IMG/VR virus record: IMGVR_UViG_3300028392_000215
Coordinates: 1-30,565 of that record
Strand: one strand, 5' to 3'
DNA: 30,565 bases
Source: a virus
Shown here: piece after piece, positions 14,518 through 22,348 of the stretch
How the letters are laid out: each line of letters begins with the position of its first letter
Position numbering within the stretch: position 1 is the stretch's first letter
The notes under the pieces: model-generated
Databases searched by the model: none
The model's input: only the letters and a program-made list of their open reading frames with translations
What the model was told of the DNA's origin: nothing
Translations under genes and position numbers: made by a program

Positions 14518-15104
14518 TATTTGTTTCCTTTTTGCGGATTATAAACTTTGTTTTGTTGTGTCATTGGGCTAACATCGCCAGTGGGTGTACCGTTGGTGTC
14601 TTTGCCTTTGGCTGTGCTGGCGGCCGCAACATTTAATTTACGGCTTTCTAGTTCCTTCATCAAACTGCCAACTCGAGCCTGTCCGGCGTAACTTTGGCCA
14701 TCTGGGGCCGCCTTCAATTCGGGTTCGGTTAGTATGGCACCTTCATGATCATGTCCGTATGCTTCTGCTTCTTCGGTGTCAACTGCTTCATTCAAATTGC
14801 GTACACAAATCCAGTCTGGATTTAAATGAGCACGTTCTTTGATGATTTGTCTAACACCGGTAGCTGTCGTTGGGTATGCAATTTTTATATCAAACTGCCA
14901 GCACTCACATGCACCCCATTTGGGAAACTCACGATGCTCTTGAATTGGCAGGCTTTTGACAGCACTCACACTTTCCAATTGGAATGTGTTGAGAGCATTT
15001 TTAATCTGCTCCATGACTTCGCCTTTGGGCTCAATTGTGGCCAACTTGATACGAAATTCGTAGGGTTTGTTTAGCTCAAATATGTATGACTGAAATGGTT
15101 TCAT
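14517..15104 (-). CDS. Putative internal head protein with T4-like capsid-targeting peptide
   Basis: 195 aa from the ATG at 15104, which has AGAGGA 8 nt upstream; a TTG three bases earlier is less likely. The N-terminus MKPFQSYIFE closely matches the capsid-targeting sequence of T4 internal proteins (MKTYQEFIAE): M, K, Q, I and E coincide, and F/Y swap at the two aromatic places. It ends in an I-x-E site of the kind cut by the prohead protease gp21. The body has a beta/alpha part (residues 15-100) with CECWQFDIKIAYP, then acidic and Ala/Gly/Gln-rich linkers. No enzyme motif is visible. The stop overlaps the 1060-aa gene start by 1 nt, so both are probably made together and may be packaged together. 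Confidence 0.62.
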   Translation of the reverse strand: MKPFQSYIFELNKPYEFRIKLATIEPKGEVMEQIKNALNTFQLESVSAVKSLPIQEHREFPKWGACECWQFDIKIAYPTTATGVRQIIKERAHLNPDWICVRNLNEAVDTEEAEAYGHDHEGAILTEPELKAAPDGQSYAGQARVGSLMKELESRKLNVAAASTAKGKDTNGTPTGDVSPMTQQNKVYNPQKGNK

Positions 15105-15124
15105 CAATATAATCCTCTGTTAGA

Positions 15125-15132
15125 TATTTAGT
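15125..15132 (-). promoter_or_regulatory. Late promoter box for the 195-aa gene
   Basis: ACTAAATA, 20 nt before the ATG at 15104, with the Shine-Dalgarno AGAGGA between. This is the conventional arrangement, unlike the leaderless-type sites. Confidence 0.55.
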
Positions 15133-15141
15133 GTAAAATAA

Positions 15142-15630
15142 CTATTTGTTATTCTTGCCCAATATCTGCTTTAATAATTCGTTCCGATCCAGCACAATAC
15201 CTTGTCCGTCAATGGGCACATCTTCTACTTCTTTGCCCGCATCTTTTTTGACTTGATGATCGTGCTTGGCCTTGGCCAACTGCAGCTGAATCATTTTGAG
15301 TTTTTTGTCCAATTTGGCTGTTTTTGCTGTTATGGCATGGCCCAACAATGTGCCCGCTGTCTGAAATATAACACCACCAAAGCGTGGGTCTACATTCATG
15401 CCCAGATCCATGAGATCTTCAAACTTGTTTTTGGCCAAATTGGCCAGCTCATCTAGTTCGGCATCGCCTGCACTCAATTGTCGTACTTGGGGAAGAGCAG
15501 CATCTATTTTATCTATGGCTTCATCCACTTGTTCAATTATTTCCCGATTTTCTTCAATCATGGATTGTGTTTCTTCGGCTGTGGCTTCGATTGACGGTAG
15601 ATTAAATAGTGCTTCTAGTTGTTTGGTCAT
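15142..15630 (-). CDS. 16: Terminase small subunit (gp16-like)
   Basis: 162 aa, close to T4 gp16 (164 aa). In T4 gp16 forms a ring that recognises DNA and regulates the gp17 motor. The protein is helical, with an N-terminal coiled-coil-like acidic helix (about residues 18-45), a central segment KFEDLMDLGMNVDPRFGGV followed by FQTAGTLLGHAITAK, and a basic helix (LDKKLKMIQLQLAKAK). The order of acidic helix, central helices and basic helix, and the ...LMGQ/LLGH-like segment, recall T4 gp16. Separated from gp17 by about 6.6 kb, which is unusual. The ATG at 15630 is preceded by AATAAATA with 4 nt between. Confidence 0.72.
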   Translation of the reverse strand: MTKQLEALFNLPSIEATAEETQSMIEENREIIEQVDEAIDKIDAALPQVRQLSAGDAELDELANLAKNKFEDLMDLGMNVDPRFGGVIFQTAGTLLGHAITAKTAKLDKKLKMIQLQLAKAKHDHQVKKDAGKEVEDVPIDGQGIVLDRNELLKQILGKNNK

Positions 15631-15634
15631 ACCT

Positions 15635-15642
15635 TATTTATT
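15635..15642 (-). promoter_or_regulatory. Late promoter box, 4 nt from ATG of gp16
   Basis: AATAAATA followed by AGGT and the ATG of the gp16-like gene. It overlaps the stop codon of the upstream gp4-like gene. Confidence 0.55.
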
Positions 15643-16075
15643 TGGCACGACCCTGGTGAAAAATATCATTTTCAGTGACAACTCTAAAGACCAAATTGTG
15701 TGCCTTGCACCAAGCTCTGGCGGCTTCCCATTTGGCCATGTTCAATATGGCAGCAGCCTGTGCTCTTGGACTACTTCCCGCATCTTCTAGTGTTGTTTCT
15801 TTTTTGGGCTTGACTTCGATTACTTCTGCGTGTTGATTGCCGGCTGCATCTGTGTATATCATTAAAAAGTCCGGCACATAGATGGTCATTTTGTTGGTAA
15901 ACGGATTGCGATAGTTGATGTGTATGGCTTCACTGGCCCACTGTGTCACTGCTGGATTGTTGTCACACATGGCCATGAATGTGTGTTCCCATCCTGATCT
16001 ATATGTGGGAGTCTTGTTACCCACATACTTGGCGGGATTTTGTATTTGATATTTGCCCTGTGCAAACTTGCTCAT
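15638..16075 (-). CDS. 4: Head completion nuclease-like protein (gp4-like)
   Basis: 145 aa. T4 gp4 is needed to finish DNA-filled heads and has a restriction-nuclease-like fold. Here the matching elements are visible: TYRSGWEHTFM (T4 has TYRSNWEKFFF), a WASE segment near residue 47, a strand with PDFLMIY (acidic Asp of the nuclease core), and EVIEVKPKKET (residues ~85-95), the E-x-K catalytic strand plus the shared KPKKET of T4. A Trp-Lys-Ala helix (KWEAARAWCKAHN) and a final FRVVTEND strand complete the T4 pattern. It overlaps the upstream 131-aa gene by 4 nt and lies just before gp16, inside a head and tail assembly block. Confidence 0.82.
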   Translation of the reverse strand: MSKFAQGKYQIQNPAKYVGNKTPTYRSGWEHTFMAMCDNNPAVTQWASEAIHINYRNPFTNKMTIYVPDFLMIYTDAAGNQHAEVIEVKPKKETTLEDAGSSPRAQAAAILNMAKWEAARAWCKAHNLVFRVVTENDIFHQGRAK

Positions 16076-16467
16076 AATAGTATTGTTCTAGAGACGTACA
16101 CGCTGGTTCTCTTTGAATCCTTGACTCCCAATATGCTGGTCGGAGCTCTACTGACATTTAAAAATGCTATCAAATAATTATTGAGTTCGCCTTTTGGCAA
16201 GTTCTGAAATTCACTTAGCACTGCCAAAGGATTTAGATTTTGTGCAAGAGCCGTATACATGACTGCGGCTGAAAGATTTTTTGCTGTGAGTTTATTGTCC
16301 GTGTACTGTTCAAAGAATGCCAATATTGCATCATTTGAATTTGCAGATATGTCAAATTTAATTGCATAAAAATTATTGAAATATTTGTTAGTGTCAGTCA
16401 ATACCGGACTAGTGGATATGTCGGGACCAGTTATATTGGTTGCTGATGAAATTTGATTTGTTGTCAT
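16072..16467 (-). CDS. Conserved small phage protein, unknown function
   Basis: 131 aa. I do not recognise a named family, although similar proteins occur beside head and tail genes in marine T4-like phages. Residues 35-105 look like a compact helical domain (NDAILAFFEQYT, LSAAVMYTALAQN, LNPLAVLSEFQ, LNNYLIAFLN), flanked by a Ser/Thr-rich N-terminus and a basic C-terminus (KDSKRTSVYVSRTILL). No signal peptide or catalytic motif is apparent. It overlaps the gp4-like gene by 4 nt and starts 9 nt after the preceding gene, so it is co-transcribed with baseplate and head-completion genes. A minor structural or assembly role is likely. Confidence 0.65.
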   Translation of the reverse strand: MTTNQISSATNITGPDISTSPVLTDTNKYFNNFYAIKFDISANSNDAILAFFEQYTDNKLTAKNLSAAVMYTALAQNLNPLAVLSEFQNLPKGELNNYLIAFLNVSRAPTSILGVKDSKRTSVYVSRTILL

Positions 16468-16476
16468 ATTCTATTA

Positions 16477-17847
16477 TCATTCATCCAAAACAACCACCGC
16501 ATATCCATTATCAAATGAAGGACCATTCCATAGATAGTCTCCATAATTCACTACGTTGGTCCATGCTTCACTAATTGGTTTTGCAATATATTCTGAAGCA
16601 AGAGTACTGGCATATTGCGATGCTTTATCAACCAATGGATTGACCAGCTTATCAGTGATATAGGCACTGGCTTTGGCAATGGCATATTGCGTAGCCATAT
16701 TTTCCACCGTCTTCAATGCAGCACTTGGGTTTGCAATGGCCTGGGCCGCTAGACCAACATATGCCGTTCCATTCTTACCAAGACCCTTTGCAATTCCGCC
16801 TGTTATACCGTTTGCCAACGAGGCCGTTGCACTTCCAACAATGCCCGTTGCTGCCGACTGCAACTGCTGACTAATAGTACCTGCATTGGTAGCTCCCTGG
16901 GCAAGACTGCCAAATCCCGGAATCCTTATACCACCGCTGTTGGCAATAGATGCCGATGTCATACCAGTGACTCCGCCAAATGCACTGGCAGTTGATTGAG
17001 CTTTGTTCAGTTGTGTGCTGAGCAATGCACTGTTGGTGCGTAATGCAGGATTGACTGCTGTTGCATTGTTGGCAAGATCAGTGATGGTGTCCGACACCTC
17101 AGCCGATTTCCCCAATGGACTGGGACTAGTGTCGTAGTGTAGATCAATAAATCCGCCCACGTTGTTGCGAGTCACATATCCAGTTAGATATTTTACTGTT
17201 TCGTACTGCACTGCCATTTCGTGAGTCAATAAATTATTTTCACCGTTGACATGATCCCCGTGTTTAAAACTTGTGATTATGGGGTTGACCAATTGATATT
17301 CACTGAATTGTCCTTGATACAAACTGTAGATGCGTATCGATTGAATGTATTGATAGGGCTGTGTACTGTTTGAGTTATTGTATCCCACTGCTGGGCGTGG
17401 GCTATAGCCCCAGTCGAAACTTGGACGACTTTGATATTTGTGCTGTGCAGCATAAGTTGCATCTGCATAGTCTGGATCACGATAAAAGTAACTGTAGTAG
17501 TCATACCAGAAACTTCTTACATTGTCTGCTTGATCATCATGAAACACAATGGTTACTGCATCGTAATTGATTTTGTTCTGAACAATATTTTTTCTGTTGT
17601 AGGCATTGTGTACTTTTGTATCAATAGTGAACTTGGGCAAAGTTGCACTTTTTACAATCATGCCCAATTCTTGAGCCGCATTGTTACTGATGCTGGTGAT
17701 GAGAGGATTAAAGTCAAATTCTACGTAGAATAAAAATCCATATTTGGGACTTAGTCTAAAATTATCATCAGTAAAGATTCGTGCCGCATGACGATAATCT
17801 CGTACTGTCATCGTGGCATCTGACTTTAAAAGATAATTATTGCTCAT
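16477..17847 (-). CDS. Tail-tube-fold protein, probable baseplate-tube junction component
   Basis: 456 aa. Residues about 30-235 resemble a tail-tube domain: YGFLFYVEFDF, a VKSATLPKF turn, IVQNKINYDAVTIVFHDD and SFWYDYYSYFYRD correspond to the strand order of gp19-type tube proteins (a 'K-x-x-LP' turn, then a strand ending in a DD pair). In T4 the tube-fold proteins gp48 and gp54 initiate the tube on the baseplate, and both exceed gp19 in length; this protein, lying next to gp19, is a candidate for one of them. The C-terminal ~200 residues are Ala/Gly/Ser-rich and hydrophobic, with no clear motif. The ATG follows a gp19 terminator and a late box with 5 nt between. Which T4 counterpart it is remains open. 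Confidence 0.62.
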   Translation of the reverse strand: MSNNYLLKSDATMTVRDYRHAARIFTDDNFRLSPKYGFLFYVEFDFNPLITSISNNAAQELGMIVKSATLPKFTIDTKVHNAYNRKNIVQNKINYDAVTIVFHDDQADNVRSFWYDYYSYFYRDPDYADATYAAQHKYQSRPSFDWGYSPRPAVGYNNSNSTQPYQYIQSIRIYSLYQGQFSEYQLVNPIITSFKHGDHVNGENNLLTHEMAVQYETVKYLTGYVTRNNVGGFIDLHYDTSPSPLGKSAEVSDTITDLANNATAVNPALRTNSALLSTQLNKAQSTASAFGGVTGMTSASIANSGGIRIPGFGSLAQGATNAGTISQQLQSAATGIVGSATASLANGITGGIAKGLGKNGTAYVGLAAQAIANPSAALKTVENMATQYAIAKASAYITDKLVNPLVDKASQYASTLASEYIAKPISEAWTNVVNYGDYLWNGPSFDNGYAVVVLDE

Positions 17848-17852
17848 ACAGT

Positions 17853-17860
17853 TATTTATT
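17853..17860 (-). promoter_or_regulatory. Late promoter box, 5 nt from ATG, right after a terminator
   Basis: AATAAATA then ACTGT and the ATG at 17847. The U-tract of the gp19 terminator ends only about 4 nt upstream, so any transcript of this gene starting here cannot have a normal leader. Confidence 0.65.
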
Positions 17861-17868
17861 CATTAAAA

Positions 17869-17892
17869 AACCCGGCTTTTTAATGCCGGGTT
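17869..17892 (-). terminator. Rho-independent terminator after gp19
   Basis: Stem AACCCGGC / GCCGGGTT (8 bp), 8-nt loop, followed on the minus strand by TTTTAATG. It closes the gp19 transcript and directly precedes a late promoter box. Confidence 0.88.
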
Positions 17893-17913
17893 GAAAATAG
17901 TCGTCATCAATGA

Positions 17914-18528
17914 TTAGTTAACTGACTGTCCTGGAGTCTGTGTAATAACTGTTCTAGTGGCCGAAGCACCAGCTGTTTGCACTGCGTTATCAAATTTGAT
18001 ATTCAGCATAATTTGAGCAGGATCATTGCTGTTGTATGCCATATCACCGTAGTCAACACTGCTCAAGAAGCAACCGTCTAATTCCCATGCTTCAAGTATG
18101 CCGGGCATGGTGTTGCCGTTACCGCCATCTAGTACTTCAAATGTCATTTGAAATTTGTAGTTGATGCCAGCAATGGCACTTGACTGTTCCAAAAAGTCAA
18201 ATTGCTTTTGAATCTGTTCGCCAACTAGTCGAGCAACTGATCCTGTGCTGTCATCTCTTAGATTAACTGATGTCTCTTGCCATTCTGGCTTACCTTGCAA
18301 GAATACCTTGCTGTTGTAAACGTCAAGTGTAATTGGATTAAAGTTTACGTTTGGACGCTTGATATCTACCACTTGCTTGGTCAATTCAGTAGTTGGGGTA
18401 CTAACACCAAAATTGATAAAGTTCGCTCTAAAACGATACTTTAATTTTGGCATTAATAGACCTTGACTATCTGCACTCTGACTATTTGCTAGGGGTACTG
18501 TAAATTTACTTAACGATGCGACTGCCAT
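17914..18528 (-). CDS. 19: Tail tube protein (gp19-like)
   Basis: 204 aa. Hexameric rings of this protein form the inner tube through which DNA passes. The tube fold is suggested by LKYRFRANFINFG, the conserved turn with KQVVDIKRPN, a strand-loop FNPITLDVYNSKVFLQGKPEWQE (T4 gp19 has a similar basic loop), NLRDDSTGSVARLV, and a final beta segment DPAQIMLNIKFDNAV. Length is close to T4 gp19 (163 aa) with a C-terminal Thr-rich addition. Upstream are a GATAAATA box and the Shine-Dalgarno CAGGAG before the ATG at 18528; a strong terminator follows. It lies next to the sheath gene, as in T4 (18 then 19). Confidence 0.88.
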   Translation of the reverse strand: MAVASLSKFTVPLANSQSADSQGLLMPKLKYRFRANFINFGVSTPTTELTKQVVDIKRPNVNFNPITLDVYNSKVFLQGKPEWQETSVNLRDDSTGSVARLVGEQIQKQFDFLEQSSAIAGINYKFQMTFEVLDGGNGNTMPGILEAWELDGCFLSSVDYGDMAYNSNDPAQIMLNIKFDNAVQTAGASATRTVITQTPGQSVN

Positions 18529-18547
18529 ATTATTCTCCTGTTATTCT

Positions 18548-18555
18548 TATTTATC
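18548..18555 (-). promoter_or_regulatory. Late promoter box for gp19
   Basis: GATAAATA, 19 nt before the gp19 ATG with CAGGAG as ribosome-binding site in between. Confidence 0.65.
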
Positions 18556-18562
18556 CACTATC

Positions 18563-21500
18563 TTAGGTGTTTGCCGCACCCAATTTGGCCACTGTACCTG
18601 GATTGTACAATGCAATTGGAATGTAGATAAACTCGACGTCACGCATTGGCTCAATAGCTATGTCAACATACAGTTGATTGTTAGCAATAGTGCTTGATGT
18701 GTTGTTGTTTGTGTCACAAATTACCAAGAAGTCATATAATCCACGCTTGCTTAGTACATCATGTAATGCACTTTCAATCTGTGTTGCAATGGTCTTACGG
18801 GTAATTGCGTCATTTGGTTCAAACATAAAGCCATTGGCAATAGATTTGAATATTGTTCTTAGATAATTTTCCAAACGAACCACGTTGACTCTATTTCTAG
18901 AGGTAGATGTTCCTGAACGTGTTTCTTGTCCCCATACAACTAGTCCTGTGCCAGGCAACTGGCAAATTGGATTAATCGATAGATTATACAATGTATCACG
19001 CAAGCCTTGATTAACACCATTGTGTACAAATGCACCTGTGGATGCATTGACATAACCAATATCATTTAGGTTACTGACCAGTCCGCGATGTACACCAGCT
19101 GGTGCAAACCATGGATAACTTACATTGTCATTGTACAAGAATGTGCGTAGTACTGCATGACTTGCAGGAACTGCAACAGTATTTCCAGCCAAATCATTTG
19201 ATAGACCAGATGGATAGTAAACACCTAGATATGGACTGGCCGTTGCCAACCCATTTCCGTTTGAGTTGTTGCTCCATGCACTCAATGCACTTGCAGTTGG
19301 TTCCAATGTCATCGGAGCATCACCGATAACAAAACCTGTACTCAAACGATCATCATTTAACATGACCAAATTATCAATCAGTTCTGGATAACCAGGTGCA
19401 CACAGCAAGTTAAAGCGATATGTTTCTTCACGTGCGTCAATGTTGCTGTCAACGGCACTTTGTAATGCTGCCACAACAATTGCACGTTGTGCTTTTGATC
19501 CGCCCTTTAGTGCACCATTCTCATCTAATCCACTTTCGCTTACCCATGCACTTTTAACAGTGGGCAAAGAGTCATTGGGGTAACTAATCGCATTAAAATA
19601 GTTGCTGACAAATTTCTTAACATTATATCCACTGCGACGTGTGTTAAACAACAATGTACCTTTTGGATATAATCTGTAATCTGGAGCATCTAAATCCAAA
19701 TAATTGGATGTTAAAAGACTCGTAATCGTTGGAATATCATCGGTAACTGTGTCAGTTGTGCCACTAGTTGCCCAACGTGCGTCAGCAAAAATAATTCCAT
19801 TTGACGATATATGATCTGTATTATCAATTGATATCCAGCTTGTTCCGTTCCAACGATACAGTGATGGATAGTTGATCAAATCACTAGTGTCCAACCATAA
19901 ATCTCCTGAAACCAATTGGGTGCCATCAGTTTGGCTAGTTGGTCTTGATGCACTAACGATAGGCCCCAGTGGATCAGTCAATGACAAGTTGTATCCACGG
20001 GCATCTGATGTCACTGTTTGATAGCCTTTCCATGCAGTTCCGTTGTTGATCATGATGTCAACTTCGGCTGGATTGCTGTAATACCATAGTCGTCCGTCAG
20101 CTGGATTGCTATATGGGGTAGAAGACTTATATTGTATATCATCATCGATTCGATACCAATTGGTAACACCAACATTGCCTGTGGCAGTAGTAACTGTATA
20201 GTTAGTACGTTGATATGGTTTGGGCAACGATGAATTTTGTACAAATCCTGCCTGTTGCAACGGGGTTCCGCTGGTATTGACCAAATAAATCTGGCCACCA
20301 GTTGTGTGTATTAAACTGATGGTGCCATCATTGTTCAATCTGGCATTAACGTATGGTATTTCAGCTGATAATATATCACTGACAAAACTAGCAGATGTTG
20401 TTCCAGACAAGGTAACAGTTGTGGTTGTGTAAGTGCTTGTTCCTGGCGATGTAGATACTATTCTCATAGCTCCAGTGATGTTTGTTGAATCAGCTGGAAC
20501 ATCTCCAGTTGCCACAGTAGCAGTGGTATCGCCACTGGTAATTTGTTGAGCAAATGCCAACATGTTATAAGTTGTATCACCAACAGCATAGTTGGCAATG
20601 ACCTGTCCATGCGTGATGTTTGCACCGCCACCCACTGGGTCTAGACCATAAATTGAATCATTATAGGCACTGTACAATGGTGCCGAAACTGATTGCCATG
20701 TATTCAATGACGAGCTGTATTTTTTCAATGCAGCATTAAATCCTGTGCCCGTTGCACTGGTTTTCCACCAAATACTGCCTGAAGGGCGTGGTTGAGTATC
20801 TGTAGAGAACCAACCACCGCTGGGTTGTTGAGCATAACTGCCGTAGAAGAAATAAGGTGCGTAGTAAGACTTGGTTACATCAATGCCACATTTGCTGAAT
20901 GGTGTGTAAGTGCCATCATCTGTTAGTACCAATTTTCCATCAATAGTTGATCCGTTGCTCTTGGCCGCTGAAGTTACATATAGATTAAGTTTTCCTGCGG
21001 CAGTGACCTTGGCTTTGACCCCGGGCACACTTGCCGAGTTAATTGCTGCAGCAAATGCAGCAATGCCGCCAGATACAGTGAATGTGACCGATACTGTGTT
21101 GACAGTGACAGTATTAGTGGACCCAGTGAATGATGGAACTGTGGTTCCTTCTACTGTTCTTAGGAACAACTGCCACTCTGGAGAACCAACTTGGACCCAT
21201 ACATTGGGACCTGGGCCGCCAGTGGCCACTGTAACTGAATCAACGTCAGTTTTGGCAAACAAACGTATTTGATTCAATGGATGAGCTGCGGTGTTGACTG
21301 CGACCAATGCATGATCATGTGGTTTACCAACTGATGTAAGCGGAGTTGGTACGTTAGGAGTACCAGCATAGGTAATATAACTGACTTGATTGACATCTGT
21401 AATGATCAATGGGCTTACGTGGTCAAACATTGATGTTGTTGCATCTAATGAATAAATTCCAAATTCTGTATTGGCAGTATCTAACCATAAACTACCATCT

Positions 21501-21886
21501 GGAACTGTGCCCACTGGACGAGTCGATGTTCCGGTAAGTTGAGCTAGATCAACATCTGCACGTATTGCGTACAACTGATTGCCCAGTCCCAATGCACTGT
21601 ATGCGGTTAGTAGTCCATATTCGTTGAGTTCGCTAGCATTGATTGGTGTACCTGCAGAACTCAATTGGAACGAAGGTGTACCCATTGCTGTTACTAGATC
21701 TCTCTGACTAGTAAACGACAGCAACTTACCAGCATTGGCTTTACTAGTACCTGTGGCGGCTGCATTATTGTATGTTTTATCTTGAGCTGTTGCCAATAGT
21801 ACAAGCGGTACTGAGCCCACGTTACTGTTAACGAATTGACTCTGATCATTAATGGAAATTTGAATTCCTGGTGAAACTAGTGCCAT
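18563..21886 (-). CDS. 18: Tail sheath protein (gp18-like), enlarged by inserted repeat modules
   Basis: 1107 aa against 659 aa in T4. The sheath contracts to drive the tube into the host. The N-terminus (ALVSPGIQISINDQS) and the C-terminal ~380 residues are typical sheath: a SGTSTSRNRVNVVRLENYL segment, AIANGFMFEPND-like helix, TRKTIATQIESALHDVL and a last strand VEFIYIPIALYN. Between residues 128 and 690 are modules not in T4: four GxLW-type repeats (about 130-156, 369-398, 597-624, 660-687; e.g. GSLWLDT, GDLWLDT...NGTSWISI) and two repeats resembling the hook-associated IN motif (265-304, 490-527). These would protrude from the sheath. It has a late box GCTAAATA and AAAGGAA before the ATG at 21886. 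Confidence 0.92.
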   Translation of the reverse strand: MALVSPGIQISINDQSQFVNSNVGSVPLVLLATAQDKTYNNAAATGTSKANAGKLLSFTSQRDLVTAMGTPSFQLSSAGTPINASELNEYGLLTAYSALGLGNQLYAIRADVDLAQLTGTSTRPVGTVPDGSLWLDTANTEFGIYSLDATTSMFDHVSPLIITDVNQVSYITYAGTPNVPTPLTSVGKPHDHALVAVNTAAHPLNQIRLFAKTDVDSVTVATGGPGPNVWVQVGSPEWQLFLRTVEGTTVPSFTGSTNTVTVNTVSVTFTVSGGIAAFAAAINSASVPGVKAKVTAAGKLNLYVTSAAKSNGSTIDGKLVLTDDGTYTPFSKCGIDVTKSYYAPYFFYGSYAQQPSGGWFSTDTQPRPSGSIWWKTSATGTGFNAALKKYSSSLNTWQSVSAPLYSAYNDSIYGLDPVGGGANITHGQVIANYAVGDTTYNMLAFAQQITSGDTTATVATGDVPADSTNITGAMRIVSTSPGTSTYTTTTVTLSGTTSASFVSDILSAEIPYVNARLNNDGTISLIHTTGGQIYLVNTSGTPLQQAGFVQNSSLPKPYQRTNYTVTTATGNVGVTNWYRIDDDIQYKSSTPYSNPADGRLWYYSNPAEVDIMINNGTAWKGYQTVTSDARGYNLSLTDPLGPIVSASRPTSQTDGTQLVSGDLWLDTSDLINYPSLYRWNGTSWISIDNTDHISSNGIIFADARWATSGTTDTVTDDIPTITSLLTSNYLDLDAPDYRLYPKGTLLFNTRRSGYNVKKFVSNYFNAISYPNDSLPTVKSAWVSESGLDENGALKGGSKAQRAIVVAALQSAVDSNIDAREETYRFNLLCAPGYPELIDNLVMLNDDRLSTGFVIGDAPMTLEPTASALSAWSNNSNGNGLATASPYLGVYYPSGLSNDLAGNTVAVPASHAVLRTFLYNDNVSYPWFAPAGVHRGLVSNLNDIGYVNASTGAFVHNGVNQGLRDTLYNLSINPICQLPGTGLVVWGQETRSGTSTSRNRVNVVRLENYLRTIFKSIANGFMFEPNDAITRKTIATQIESALHDVLSKRGLYDFLVICDTNNNTSSTIANNQLYVDIAIEPMRDVEFIYIPIALYNPGTVAKLGAANT

Positions 21887-21918
21887 GGTTTATATTCCTT
21901 TATAATTCATGTTATGAA

Positions 21919-21926
21919 TATTTAGC
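21919..21926 (-). promoter_or_regulatory. Late promoter box for gp18
   Basis: GCTAAATA on the minus strand, 32 nt before the gp18 ATG, with AAAGGAA closer to the start. A mirrored box GCTAAATA on the plus strand serves the zinc-protein gene. Confidence 0.6.
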
Positions 21927-21934
21927 TTAAAAAT

Positions 21935-21970
21935 AAAAAAAAGCCTTATTGCAGGTGCCTTTGCAAAGGT
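21935..21970 (-). terminator. Probable terminator in the gap upstream of gp18
   Basis: On the minus strand CCTTTGCA pairs with TGCAA..AGG across an 8-nt loop with a 2-nt bulge, followed by C and eight T residues (21935-21942). It would stop transcripts arriving from the dNMP kinase side (antisense to the zinc-protein gene) before the gp18 promoter. The region also contains a 12-nt palindrome (21958-21969). Confidence 0.5.
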
Positions 21971-21985
21971 TTGCTGTGATTGACT

Positions 21986-21993
21986 GCTAAATA
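21986..21993 (+). promoter_or_regulatory. Late promoter box, 4 nt from ATG (plus strand)
   Basis: GCTAAATA followed by CGCT and the ATG at 21998. No Shine-Dalgarno is present, so the mRNA would be leaderless or nearly so. Confidence 0.6.
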
Positions 21994-21997
21994 CGCT

Positions 21998-22348
21998 ATG
22001 TCAGACCGAACATTGTGCCCCGTATGCAACACAAATCCAGTGGCCATCAACTATGTCAAAGACGACGCCACCCATTATCGTACCAAGTGTACGTCATGTC
22101 TACGCAAAGGCAAAAAACTAAAACCCATACCGCCCGCTTGGGCCAAAAGCGGATATAAGAAAAGCTCACAGTGTGAAAAGTGTGGATTTAGATTTAAACT
22201 GATAGAACAAAGCAATGTGTTCTACGTTGACGGCAATTTAAAAAATAACAATTGGGTCAACTTGAAGACCATTTGTTTAAATTGTCAAAGAGAAATATTC
22301 AATAGTCGAGTGGGATGGAAAGCTGGACCTATTGTACCAGATTTTTGA
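21998..22348 (+). CDS. Small zinc-binding protein, HNH-like fold with altered first His
   Basis: 116 aa from the ATG at 21998; a TTG at 21980 would run through the late box, so it is not used. Two zinc sites are likely: Cys7/Cys10 with Cys31/Cys34, and Cys59/Cys62 with Cys93/Cys96. The stretch FYVDGNLKNNNWVNLKTICLNC (described at residues 75-96) has the shape of an HNH core (H-x-D-G-N...N-L...C-x2-C), but the first catalytic His is Tyr76. It is therefore probably a DNA-binding treble-clef protein derived from an HNH nuclease, or a nuclease with a changed active site. The last 20 nt overlap the convergent dNMP kinase gene. Confidence 0.72.
   Translation: MSDRTLCPVCNTNPVAINYVKDDATHYRTKCTSCLRKGKKLKPIPPAWAKSGYKKSSQCEKCGFRFKLIEQSNVFYVDGNLKNNNWVNLKTICLNCQREIFNSRVGWKAGPIVPDF

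Noticed and set aside
21958-21969. 12-nt palindrome as an operator
   Set aside because: It is part of the hairpin that leads into eight T residues on the minus strand, so a terminator explains it better.
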